Of a stretch of DNA of 64,000 bases, positions 1 through 10,059 are shown in pieces (the first letter of the stretch is position 1; the number at the start of each line of letters is the position of its first letter). Under the pieces are notes generated by a model. It ran no database searches. It was not told the DNA's origin and worked only from the letters and a program-made list of their open reading frames with translations. Location: assembly GCA_030448055.1 (NCBI GenBank), contig JAUJNR010000002.1, forward strand, positions 827,882 through 891,881, given 5' to 3'. Position numbers and translations under genes: made by a program. This DNA comes from Pyrinomonadaceae bacterium. Lineage in GTDB: Bacteria; Acidobacteriota; Blastocatellia; Pyrinomonadales; Pyrinomonadaceae.

Positions 1-2
1 TT

Positions 3-1073
<1,071 letters not shown>

Positions 1074-1171
1074 AAGTTTTTAGTCTTTGGTCTTTTGTTT
1101 TTAGCCGGTTGAGTGTAATGCTCAAATCGAACTAAAGAAAAACCAAAGACTAAAAACTAAAGACTAAAGAC
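1074..1171. repeat. Word-type inverted repeat filling the atpD-atpC spacer (word ~ agtcttt[g/a]gtctttt)
   Basis: Left arm agtttttagtctttggtcttttgtttttag, spacer starting ccggttga, right arm aaccaaagactaaaaactaaagactaaagac. Confidence 0.8.
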
Positions 1172-1570
1172 ATGATAAATTTAGAAATCGTAACACCGGA
1201 GAAAAAAGTTTTAAGCGAAGCGGTTGACCAGGTAACGGTTCCGACGGCGAACGGCGAAGTCGGGATTTTGCAAAACCACGCGCCGCTGATTTCGTCTTTA
1301 CGGTCGGGCATTTTGTCTTACACGCGCGGCGGCTCGACCGAGCGAATGGTCATCGCGGGCGGCTTTGTAGAAGTCAGTCAAAATAACGTTTCCATTCTGG
1401 CGGACGTTGCGGAAACGGCGGGCGAAATTAATATCGAAAATGCACGGACGGAACTAACTGCCGCCGAGAGGGAACTCAACGCCTGGAAAGGTTCGATAGA
1501 CGAAGCCGAAGCGGAACGCGAGCGGCTCGAAACCGCGCAGGCGCGGCTTCAGTTAGCTGCCGGCAGGTAA
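1172..1570 (+). CDS. atpC: F0F1 ATP synthase subunit epsilon
   Basis: MINLEIVTPEKKVLSEAVDQVTVPTANGEVGILQNHAPLISSL; immediately downstream of atpD. Confidence 0.95.
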   Translation: MINLEIVTPEKKVLSEAVDQVTVPTANGEVGILQNHAPLISSLRSGILSYTRGGSTERMVIAGGFVEVSQNNVSILADVAETAGEINIENARTELTAAERELNAWKGSIDEAEAERERLETAQARLQLAAGR

Positions 1571-1574
1571 CTTT

Positions 1575-1636
1575 AAAATCCCAAGTCTCAAAATTCAAAG
1601 TCCCAAGTCAAATAATTTTTGACTTGGGACTTTTTT
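1575..1636 (+). terminator. Word-type inverted repeat with terminator-like geometry after atpC
   Basis: aaagtcccaagtcaaa-taat-tttttgacttgggacttttttac: long stem followed by a T run; extra word copy cccaagtctcaaa in the left flank. Confidence 0.7.
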
Positions 1637-1660
1637 ACGACAAAACTTGCCTATATTTTT

Positions 1661-1942
1661 TTAGCCGGAAGATTCTACTGTTGATGGTTCGTGTTTTTTC
1701 AAATAAAGACTGATAAAAAAACCGACGATGCCGTTTAAGACCATCAGCACGTTGGTAAAGATAAAAACCGGATTCCATACCAGCCAACTATAAACGGCAA
1801 AACCGAGCGAAGCCGCCATTTGACCGATGAAAAGCCAAATCGAAACGCCTTCGCTGCTGCCTACCTTCCATTGTTTGTAAATCTGCCGACTAACGGTTAA
1901 AAACAAAATAGCCGAACTGACCCAACCGATTATCTCTGTCAT
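1661..1942 (-). CDS. PQ-loop/SemiSWEET-like small membrane protein
   Basis: 93 aa, three predicted hydrophobic segments, MTEIIGWVSSAILFLTVSRQIYKQWKVGSSEGVSIWLFIGQ resembles the PQ-loop/SemiSWEET repeat. Confidence 0.75.
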   Translation of the reverse strand: MTEIIGWVSSAILFLTVSRQIYKQWKVGSSEGVSIWLFIGQMAASLGFAVYSWLVWNPVFIFTNVLMVLNGIVGFFISLYLKKHEPSTVESSG

Positions 1943-1968
1943 AAACTTTAAAAATTTAACCCAAATAT

Positions 1969-2026
1969 AAAATTACAGATTACAGGCGGCGAAGTTACTG
2001 CTTTGCCGCCTGTAATCTGTAATTTT
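1969..2026. repeat. Perfect 22 bp inverted repeat (word ~ attacag)
   Basis: aaaattacagattacaggcggc ... gccgcctgtaatctgtaatttt. Confidence 0.85.
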
Positions 2027-2055
2027 AATTATGTCTGGTTATCACGCTTTCTTCA

Positions 2056-3249
2056 TTATCTTACCGAAGAGGCGCTGGCGCTTGCTCCGTTCGCCGCTGC
2101 TCGCGCCGGCACAAATACTTTGCCGTCAGTAGCGGTTTTAGCCATTGCTTCTTTACGTTTCATGCCGACGATTTTGCCGTAAGTCATCAACGCTTGCGCG
2201 ACGATTTGATCCATATTGTAATACTTATACGTCGCCAGTCGCCCGACGAAATGCACGTCGGGACGCGCGTCTGCCAAAATTTTGTATTTGGCATAAATGT
2301 CGGCGTTTTCCTTGCGCGGAATCGGATAATACGGGTCGCCCTCGGCTTGCGGATATTCGTAAACGACGCTGGTTTTTTTGTGTTCCTGTCCGGTCAGATA
2401 CTTAAACTCCGTGATGCGCGTAAACGGCTGCTCGTTCGGATAATTGACGACCGGCGCCGGTTGAAACTGCTCTGCATCGTGCGTTTCGTGCTTGAATTCG
2501 AGCGAGCGATAGGGAAGTTTTCCGTAGCGATAATCGAAAAACGCGTCAATCGGTCCGGTGTAAATCATCTCTTTGAATGAAAACTGATTGATGATTTCGC
2601 GGTAATCGCAATTGAGCATAATTTTGATGTTCGGGCTGTCAAGCATTCGCTCGAACATCCGCGTATAACCGTGTTTCGGCATCGCTTGGTACGAATCGGT
2701 GAAATAACGGTCGTCGCGGTTCGTGCGCGTCGGAACTCGCGCCGTGACCGACGCGTCGAGTTCCGACGGGTCTAAACCCCATTGTTTGCGCGTGTAGTTT
2801 TTGAAAAATTTTTCATAAAGCTCACGACCGACCTTCGAGACGACGACATCTTCGGAAGTGCGGATATGTTCGGGTTTCTCGGCGAGTTTGGCGAAAAAGT
2901 CTTCGACTTCAAACGACGTTAAATTCAAACCATAAAGTTTATTTATCGTGTCGAGATTAATCGGCATCGGAACCAGCATTCCATCAACATGCGCCAAAAC
3001 GCGGTGCTGGTAAGCACGCCATTCGGTAAAGTCCGACAAATAATCAAAAACTTCTTTTGAGTTGGTATGAAAAATATGCGGTCCGTATTTATGAATTAAA
3101 ATACCTTCATCGTTATAAAAATCGAATGCGTTCCCGGCGATATGCGGTCGCCGGTCGCAAATCAAAACTTTTTTGCCCGAACCGTTGGCAAGTCTTTCAG
3201 CCAGAACGCTGCCGGCAAAGCCCGCGCCCACAATTAAATAGTCAAACAT
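2056..3249 (-). CDS. glf: UDP-galactopyranose mutase
   Basis: MFDYLIVGAGFAGSVLAERLA; HIAGNAFDFYNDEGILIHKYGPHIFHTNSKEVFDYLS; GLF-family C-terminus. Confidence 0.95.
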   Translation of the reverse strand: MFDYLIVGAGFAGSVLAERLANGSGKKVLICDRRPHIAGNAFDFYNDEGILIHKYGPHIFHTNSKEVFDYLSDFTEWRAYQHRVLAHVDGMLVPMPINLDTINKLYGLNLTSFEVEDFFAKLAEKPEHIRTSEDVVVSKVGRELYEKFFKNYTRKQWGLDPSELDASVTARVPTRTNRDDRYFTDSYQAMPKHGYTRMFERMLDSPNIKIMLNCDYREIINQFSFKEMIYTGPIDAFFDYRYGKLPYRSLEFKHETHDAEQFQPAPVVNYPNEQPFTRITEFKYLTGQEHKKTSVVYEYPQAEGDPYYPIPRKENADIYAKYKILADARPDVHFVGRLATYKYYNMDQIVAQALMTYGKIVGMKRKEAMAKTATDGKVFVPARAAANGASASASSVR

Positions 3250-3312
3250 TTTATTATTCCCCCTTAGTTTCTTGAATATCTGTATTAAAAAAATACAAAA
3301 TTTTTAGTTTAA

Positions 3313-4473
3313 TTATACAATAGCAAGTTTTATACCTCGCGGCGAAATCGCCTCATCTATTATATTCGCCATTTGCGCCCAGGTTTTATCCCACGAAATC
3401 TCCGACAAAAACTCGTCAGCCTGCTTTAACCTTTCATTTGAATTCTCCTGCAAAGCCTTTTCGCATGCCGCGACGAATTCTTCCGCCGTCTCAGCGATAT
3501 GAACCAGACCGAGTTCGCCGTAGGGTCGAACGACATCACGAATTGGCGTCGAAACGACCGGACATCCGGCGGCGAGATACTCGGGCGTTTTCGTCGGGCT
3601 GATGTATTTGGTTGATTCGTTCAGCGCGAACGGCATCAGCGCGACACCCCAACCCGACAGATAGGCGGGCAGTTCCTGGTAGTCTTTTCCGCCGAGATAA
3701 TGAATATTCGCCGGACGCGGCAAATCTTCCTCGCTTATTTTCACCACCGGACCGATCATTACGAATTGCCAATCGGGTCGCATCTTCGCCGTTTCGCCCA
3801 ATAATGTCAGGTCGAGTCTTTCATCAATCACGCCGCAGTAGCCGAAACGCGGACGAGCGATTGATTTTTGGTCGGCGGGTTCTGCTTCGACGTTTCTCGC
3901 CTGATTGAAATGCGCGGCGTCAATGCTCGAAGGAAATGCGAAAACCCGCGCGTGCTTTTCTTTTTTCGCCTCGTAAAGACTTTGCCCGCCGGTGAAAACA
4001 AGGTCGGCTTTCTCGATCAGGCGTTTTTCGTTCGCAATTAATTCGGGCGGCGCGAATTTGAATGCCGAAAGCTCGTCCATGCAATCGAAAATTGTAACGA
4101 GCGGCTGCAAATGCGCGGCATAATCCATCGCCATCGGCGTATAAAACCAAAGCACAAAACTTTTAATGTTTTGCGAAACAAAGATTTCGTCAAGCATTTC
4201 GCGCTGAATGTCGGTAACATTTCTATTTTCGCGGTCGGCGTGTGAAATGTGCGGCACGAGAACAAATAAATTATCCTCGCGCGGGCTGATTTCTAAATGC
4301 GTTTCGCCGTCAATGTAAACGGGTTCTTCGTAAAAGTAAACTCGCTGGCGACGGGCGAAACGACTTAAAAGATGCTGCGGTCGCTGATAAACGAAATCCC
4401 AGCGCAGATGCGAAAGACAAAGCAAATCGTAGCTGCCTGTATCCGACAAGTTATCTTCAATTATCTTTTTCAT
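3313..4473 (-). CDS. Glycosyltransferase (GT1/GT4-like)
   Basis: DLLCLSHLRWDFVYQRPQHLLSRFARRQRVYFYEEP; C-terminal YISPTKTPEYLAAGCPVVSTPIRDVV. Confidence 0.85.
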   Translation of the reverse strand: MKKIIEDNLSDTGSYDLLCLSHLRWDFVYQRPQHLLSRFARRQRVYFYEEPVYIDGETHLEISPREDNLFVLVPHISHADRENRNVTDIQREMLDEIFVSQNIKSFVLWFYTPMAMDYAAHLQPLVTIFDCMDELSAFKFAPPELIANEKRLIEKADLVFTGGQSLYEAKKEKHARVFAFPSSIDAAHFNQARNVEAEPADQKSIARPRFGYCGVIDERLDLTLLGETAKMRPDWQFVMIGPVVKISEEDLPRPANIHYLGGKDYQELPAYLSGWGVALMPFALNESTKYISPTKTPEYLAAGCPVVSTPIRDVVRPYGELGLVHIAETAEEFVAACEKALQENSNERLKQADEFLSEISWDKTWAQMANIIDEAISPRGIKLAIV

Positions 4474-4912
4474 AATTTAACGGTTTTAGTATATAAAATT
4501 TCATCAAATTTATTTGTATTGAACAATACAATTCACAAAAAATTGCTTATTTGCCTTATAAAACGGGTTAAATAATTATAAAAATTTTATGCGGCTTGAT
4601 GTGTTTAGTAACTTTTTCCGCCTCATGCGCCGCCTAACGGACGGTTAATTCATCATAAATTTCCCATCAGCGAATAAAATATAAATTTTTGTCAGTTACT
4701 ATACATACTGAATTAATAAAATTTGATAAATTACAAGTATCGTCGGCAAAATAAAATAATATGAGTCTTGCCGACAGAATAAAATTGTAACAAGAATGAA
4801 CGTATTTGAATTGTTGATTGGCGACCACTGACGCGCTTTTTCCCGGCTTTTTACAAAAAGCTGAAAGAGAGACGATGCGGCTGAAATGTAAAATGTTAAT
4901 CTTTGTAAACTC

Positions 4913-4951
4913 AAGAATCGGCTAGGCTTTATTTAAGTGCAGCCGATTCTT
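4913..4951. promoter_or_regulatory. Perfect 11 bp stem hairpin upstream of the GH1-RmlD fusion gene
   Basis: aagaatcggct ... agccgattctt within the AT-rich ~500 bp divergent intergenic region. Confidence 0.5.
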
Positions 4952-4986
4952 CGCTTTATCAAACCGATTATGAAAGGCAAGAAAAT

Positions 4987-7203
4987 ATGGAGTCATTCAA
5001 CGAAATAGAAAAACCAATTGAAGTATGGGGCGGCGTCGAATGCACCGTCAATCGCGTCGGCGACGCTTTTTTCGACCAAATTAAGAAAAGCGGACACCAC
5101 AGCCGCATCGAAGACCTCGATTCGTTCGCCGAATTAGGCATTACGAGCATTCGTTACCCGGTGTTATGGGAGCGAGTCGCGCCTCGCGGACTGGAGAACC
5201 CCGATTGGCAGTGGACGGACAGATTTTTGGGACGCTTGCGCGAGCTTAACATACGTCCGATTGCCGGATTGCTGCATCACGGCAGCGGTCCGCTTGAAAC
5301 CAGCCTTGTTGATCTCAACTTTCCCGAAAAATTTGCCGATTTCGCTCGAATGGTCGCGGAACGTTATCCGTGGATAGATGCTTACACGCCGGTTAATGAA
5401 CCGCTGACGACGGCGCGTTTCAGCGGTTTATACGGTTTTTGGTATCCGCACGGAAAAAACAACCGCACTTTTGCCCGCGCACTGCTCGGTCAATGCCGCG
5501 CTACTGTTTTGGCGATGCGGGCGATTCGTCAAATCAATCCGAATGCGAAACTCGTCCAGACCGAAGATTTAGGCAAAACTTACAGCACGCCGAAACTCAA
5601 TTATCAGGCAAGATTCGAGAATCACCGCCGTTGGCTGACTTTTGATTTGCTTTGCGGACGGGTTAATGAGAAACATCCGATGCGGAAGTTTCTGCTGCGT
5701 CACGCCGGAGTCGAAAGCGTGGAACTCGATTGGTTTCTGGAAAATTCCTGTCCGCCGGACGTTATCGGATTTAATTATTATTTGACGAGCGAGCGTTTTC
5801 TCGATGAAAATATCAAAAATTATCCGGGTTTTCCAATCGGCGGAAATAAGCGGCATCGCTACGTGGATGTCGAAGCCGTGCGCGCCAAGTTGAACGTCCC
5901 GAATGGTTTAAAAGTGTTAATGCGCGAGGCGTGGGAGCGGTATCAACTGCCGCTCGTGATTACCGAAGCGCATCTCGGCTGCTCGCGCGAGGAACAACTG
6001 CGCTGGCTGCTCGAAATTTGGGAAACGGCAAATGATTTGCAGCGGGAAGGCGTTGATTTGCGCGCCGTCACCGCCTGGTCGCTGCTCGGCTCATACGATT
6101 GGAACAGCCTTTTAACGTCGTTTCAAAATCACTACGAGCCGGGCGTGTTCGACGTTCGCGGCGGGCGTCCGCGTCCGACCGCCTTAGCGAAGCTGTTGAA
6201 AAATATCTCGCGCGGAGAAAAGTTTGAACATCCGGCAATTGAGGGTTTGGGCTGGTGGAAACGTTCCTCCCGATTTATTGTTCGGAAAGACGCGGCGACT
6301 GAACCGGCGGCGGAAAAAAAGCCAAACGTAAAAATCAGTCAGACGGCGCGAAATTCAATGAAACCTTTATTAATAACCGGCGCGACCGGAACACTCGGAC
6401 GCGCTTTCGCACGCATCTGCCGCATCAGAGGTCTTTCCTGTCATCTACTTTCGCGCCGGGAGATGGATATTACGAACAAAGAATCCATCAACCGCGCGAT
6501 AGCCAAGTATAATCCTTGGGCGGTTGTTAACACGGCGGGATACGTTCGCGTGGATCAGGCGGAACGCGAATTTGAATTATGCTTTCGTGAAAATACCGAA
6601 GGCGCGGTAACTTTGGCGGAAATCTGCGAGCGCAATAAAATTTCGTATCTGACGTTCTCGTCCGACTTGGTATTTGACGGCTACAAACAAAAACCTTATG
6701 TCGAGAGAGATTTTACAAACCCTCTGAATATCTACGGACAAAGCAAAGCGGCGGCGGAAAAACAGATTCTGGAAATCAACCCGGACGCTTTGATTATTCG
6801 CACTGCCGCGTTTTTCAGCCCCTGGGACGAATTTAATTTTTTAAGCGTCGCGTTGGGGACTATTCTCTCTGGCGATACGTTCAAGGCAGCTAATGATAAC
6901 TTTATATCTCCGACCTATTTACCCGATTTGGTAAATGCCTGTTTAGATATTTTAATTGACGGCGAGAGCGGTTTATGGCATCTGGCAAATCAAGGTTCGC
7001 TGACCTGGGCTGATTTCGCGCGGCAGGCAGCCAGCCTTTCAGGACTTAAGCCGTCGTTTATTATTGATTGCTCAATGGAAGAACTGAACTTGGCTGCGCC
7101 GCGACCTGTCTATAGCGCGCTCGGCAGCGAGCGCGGAATTTTGCTGCCGAGTCTCGACAGCGCGTTAAACAGATTTACGAGTTTATATAGAGCGAAATTG
7201 TAG
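4987..7203 (+). CDS. Fusion protein: GH1-like glycosidase domain plus RmlD/dTDP-4-dehydrorhamnose reductase-like NAD(P)-binding domain
   Basis: N-terminal half has the GH1 pattern YTPVNEP and LPLVITEAH; C-terminal half starts MKPLLITGATGTLGRAFARICRIRGLSCHLLSRREMDITN (Rossmann GxTGxLG), YGQSKAAAEK (YxxxK). Confidence 0.85.
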   Translation: MESFNEIEKPIEVWGGVECTVNRVGDAFFDQIKKSGHHSRIEDLDSFAELGITSIRYPVLWERVAPRGLENPDWQWTDRFLGRLRELNIRPIAGLLHHGSGPLETSLVDLNFPEKFADFARMVAERYPWIDAYTPVNEPLTTARFSGLYGFWYPHGKNNRTFARALLGQCRATVLAMRAIRQINPNAKLVQTEDLGKTYSTPKLNYQARFENHRRWLTFDLLCGRVNEKHPMRKFLLRHAGVESVELDWFLENSCPPDVIGFNYYLTSERFLDENIKNYPGFPIGGNKRHRYVDVEAVRAKLNVPNGLKVLMREAWERYQLPLVITEAHLGCSREEQLRWLLEIWETANDLQREGVDLRAVTAWSLLGSYDWNSLLTSFQNHYEPGVFDVRGGRPRPTALAKLLKNISRGEKFEHPAIEGLGWWKRSSRFIVRKDAATEPAAEKKPNVKISQTARNSMKPLLITGATGTLGRAFARICRIRGLSCHLLSRREMDITNKESINRAIAKYNPWAVVNTAGYVRVDQAEREFELCFRENTEGAVTLAEICERNKISYLTFSSDLVFDGYKQKPYVERDFTNPLNIYGQSKAAAEKQILEINPDALIIRTAAFFSPWDEFNFLSVALGTILSGDTFKAANDNFISPTYLPDLVNACLDILIDGESGLWHLANQGSLTWADFARQAASLSGLKPSFIIDCSMEELNLAAPRPVYSALGSERGILLPSLDSALNRFTSLYRAKL

Positions 7204-7218
7204 AATCCGAAATCGCAT

Positions 7219-8514
7219 TTAAATCTCTGTGCCGTCCCGAATCGTCGCGTTTTTCGGCACGATGATGATGCCTTCGCGGATAAAAAAGCAACCACCCTCG
7301 CCGTCTCTGGTTTCGACGTTTTGTTGATTTATGAGGCGAACGTTTTTGCCGATGCGAGCGTTTTTGTCAATGATGGCGCGGCGGACGATTGAATTAGCGC
7401 CGATGCCGACATGCGGTTTGGCGCGATTGGCGTTTTGCTGGATTTCCTCGAACGATTCAAAAAAATCCGCGCCCATTATAATCGAATTCTCGACTCGCGC
7501 TCCCGCGTCAATTCGGCTTCGCAAACCGATAATCGAGTTTCGGGCATACACGCCGTTCAAAATACAACCTTCGCTAATCATTGAATTATCAATGTCGCAA
7601 CTGTGAACTTTCGACGGCGGCAGATACCGGCTGCGCGTGTAAATCGGGTCGGCGTCGTTGAAAAAATCGAACTTTGGCAGCGGCGACGCCAAATCGAGAT
7701 TCGCCTGATAAAATGCTCGGATAGTTCCGATGTCTTCCCAATAATTATTAAACAGATGCGCCTGGACGTTAAGTTTTTCAATCGCCGCCGGAATGATCTC
7801 GCCGCCGAAATCGAATCTGGTCGCGTCTTCATTTAATAATTCAACCAGCCGCTCGTAATTAAAAATGTAAATGCCCATCGAAGCTAAAAACGGGCGGTTC
7901 TGGCTTTCGGTTTCGGTCAAACCAAACTGCGTCGTGTCAACGCGCATCTGTTCGAGAGCGTCGCCCGTCGGCTTTTCCTTGAATTCAACGATGCGCCCGT
8001 CGCCGCTCGTTTTCAAAAGCCCGAAACCTTCCGCGTCCTGCGGGCTGGCGGGAATCACGGAAATCGTCACATCGGCGCGCGTGTCGAAATGGCGTTTGAG
8101 AAATTGGCGGTAATCCATCCGGTAAAGATGATCGCCAGACAAAATCAGAATCGTCTTGACGCGCCAATCGCGGATGTGCGGCAGCGTCTGGCGAACGGCG
8201 TCCGCCGTGCCTTGAAACCAGTCGGGGCTGTCTTTGCGCTGTTCCGCCGCGAGAACTTCGACAAAGCCGGTCGAGAAAGAGGAAAAGCGGTAAGTGCGCG
8301 AAATATGACGATTTAATGAAGCGGAATTATACTGCGTGAGAACGAAAATCTGCGTCACGCTCGAATTGATGCAGTTGGAAATCGGCACGTCAATCAAACG
8401 GTATTTGCCGCCGAGCGGAACCGCCGGTTTCGCCCGGTCTTTCGTCAAAGGAAACAGCCGCGAACCCGCACCGCCGCCTAAGATTACCGCCACCACATTT
8501 TCGTATTGCGCCAT
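7219..8514 (-). CDS. glgC: Glucose-1-phosphate adenylyltransferase
   Basis: [51 protein letters not shown]; start chosen at the internal Met of the 7219..8568 ORF. Confidence 0.95.
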   Translation of the reverse strand: MAQYENVVAVILGGGAGSRLFPLTKDRAKPAVPLGGKYRLIDVPISNCINSSVTQIFVLTQYNSASLNRHISRTYRFSSFSTGFVEVLAAEQRKDSPDWFQGTADAVRQTLPHIRDWRVKTILILSGDHLYRMDYRQFLKRHFDTRADVTISVIPASPQDAEGFGLLKTSGDGRIVEFKEKPTGDALEQMRVDTTQFGLTETESQNRPFLASMGIYIFNYERLVELLNEDATRFDFGGEIIPAAIEKLNVQAHLFNNYWEDIGTIRAFYQANLDLASPLPKFDFFNDADPIYTRSRYLPPSKVHSCDIDNSMISEGCILNGVYARNSIIGLRSRIDAGARVENSIIMGADFFESFEEIQQNANRAKPHVGIGANSIVRRAIIDKNARIGKNVRLINQQNVETRDGEGGCFFIREGIIIVPKNATIRDGTEI

Positions 8515-8704
8515 AAATTTTGATAAGCAGTCAGCTTGATTTTCAGTTTCTACAATAGCCGCAATCAATCGGTTTTATCAAGCGAAAGCCTTTCCAATCC
8601 GGCGGGTTTTGACTTCTTGCGGCGAGCATGATAATTTCCATAGTTCACCGGGTTCGAGAAATTTGTGCGGCAAATCGGAGCGCGCCCGGCAGTAGTTCTT
8701 TTTC

Positions 8705-8990
8705 AGCCTAAAATGCTTTGGGTGTCGCTTTTTTCAAAAAAGCGGCAAAAGGGAAAGCGAGTGAAAATCTCGCACGGTCGCGCCACAGTGAGGTGATTTT
8801 CGATTTTCGATTTTCGATTTTCGATTTTAATTTGTCGGCAATTGTTCGTTTTATAAAAAACGGAAATTACAGGCAAAGAACAAATCGCAAATCGCAAATC
8901 GAAATTTAAAAATCGCGTGAGTCTGGAAACCTGTTCCGAAGTTTTTTAGCCGAAACCGTCTCGCGTCAGGACGTTTGGCTTCAACGGGTG
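8705..8990 (+). ncRNA. Cobalamin riboswitch upstream of btuF, interrupted by a word-type inverted repeat
   Basis: GGGTGTCGC...GCGGCAAAAGGGAAAGCGAGTGAAAATCTCGCACGGTCGCGCCACAGTGA matches the B12-box style core; the 3' GTGAGTCTGGAAACCTG element follows after a ~120 nt insertion; sits directly upstream of the btu operon. Boundaries approximate. Confidence 0.85.
8795..8915. repeat. Word-type inverted repeat inside the cobalamin riboswitch (gattttc x ~5 / aatcgcaa)
   Basis: gattttcgattttcgattttcgattttcgatttt ... caaatcgcaaatcgcaaatcgaaatttaaaaatc. Confidence 0.85.
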
Positions 8991-9014
8991 TTGTTTGTTT
9001 TTCTCCTTTTTTAA

Positions 9015-10052
9015 GTGAAAAACCCTGCCTTTTTTGCCTTTCGCTCTTGTCGCGGAAGACGAAAGAAGCAGGGTTTTCATTTGTCGAAATACAGTTTTCC
9101 TAAATTAAAATATATTTTCTACGCATCTTTGCGCGGTTGTAAAAATAAAATCGTTTCGCAAAATGTCGCTGTCGTTTCGTTGCTGTTGTGTTCGTTCGTG
9201 CTGACAAATTGCCGCAGCGAAACGGCTAACCAATCGTTGCCCGCGTCGAGGCGCGAAATCACCGACGACTTGGGTCGCCGCGTGCCTCTGCCCGAACGAG
9301 TGACGAGCGCGGTTTCGCTCGCTCCGAATCTGACGGAAATCGCGTTTGCCGTCGGCGCGGGCGAGCGTCTGGTCGGCGTGACGAGCTTTTGCGATTACCC
9401 GGAAGAAGCGAAACGAATCCGCCGAATCGGTGACACATTAACGCCGAATATCGAAAACATCATCGCCCTGAAACCGCAAATCGTTCTGGTTTCAACCGCT
9501 TCGCAGATGGAGAACTTTACCAGGACGCTCGACGCGCAGGGCATCGCTTATTTCGTCACGAATCCGAACAGTCTCGACGACATCTACAAAAGCATTTATC
9601 AAATCGGCGAGATTTTCAGCCGTGAAGAAAAGGCGTATGAAATTGTTGGCGAACTGAAAAGGCGCGTCGCCGACGTCGAGGCGCGAACCGCCGACGTTGA
9701 GGACGTGAAGGTTTTCGTGCAGATTGATAAAAATTCGCTTTACACGGTCGGCAGAGGTTCGTTCATCACCGATTTGATCCGTCGGGCGGGCGGCGAATCG
9801 CTGACCGAAGATGTGGCGACGGCGTATCCGAAAATCAGTAAGGAAACCGCTCTGGCGCTGAATCCCGAACGAATAATTTTGTCGGAAAGCGAAAACAACC
9901 TGGAGCCGAACGAAGTTTTCGCCAATTCACCGGCGGTCAAAAACGGCAAAGTTTTTTCGGTTGAAGCCGATTTGCTGTCGCGTCCGGGTCCGCGCGTTGT
10001 TGACGGCTTGGAGCGATTAGCACACGCGCTGCATCCCGAAAGTTTCGAGTGA
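9015..10052 (+). CDS. btuF: Vitamin B12 ABC transporter substrate-binding lipoprotein (true start probably internal, near the lipobox)
   Basis: SFVLTNC lipobox; DDLGRRVPLPERVTSAVSLAPNLTEIAFAVGAGERLVGVTSFCDYPEEAKRIRRIGD; upstream of permease and ATPase genes; cobalamin riboswitch upstream. Confidence 0.88.
   Translation: MKNPAFFAFRSCRGRRKKQGFHLSKYSFPKLKYIFYASLRGCKNKIVSQNVAVVSLLLCSFVLTNCRSETANQSLPASRREITDDLGRRVPLPERVTSAVSLAPNLTEIAFAVGAGERLVGVTSFCDYPEEAKRIRRIGDTLTPNIENIIALKPQIVLVSTASQMENFTRTLDAQGIAYFVTNPNSLDDIYKSIYQIGEIFSREEKAYEIVGELKRRVADVEARTADVEDVKVFVQIDKNSLYTVGRGSFITDLIRRAGGESLTEDVATAYPKISKETALALNPERIILSESENNLEPNEVFANSPAVKNGKVFSVEADLLSRPGPRVVDGLERLAHALHPESFE
9017..9077 (+). promoter_or_regulatory. 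Long hairpin downstream of the riboswitch aptamer; candidate expression platform/terminator
   Basis: gaaaaaccctgc..ctttcg ... cgaaagaagcagggttttc. Confidence 0.5.
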
Positions 10053-10059
10053 GATTCTG

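Noticed and set aside
8718-8909. ORFs of 63-64 aa over the riboswitch and repeat (8703..8897 -, 8718..8909 +)
   Set aside because: Peptides such as FDFRFSIFDFN and KIENRKSKIEN are translations of the repeat words in a non-coding RNA region.
8795-8915. CRISPR array or simple microsatellite
   Set aside because: No regular unique spacers; the tract is an inverted repeat of short words sitting in a riboswitch.
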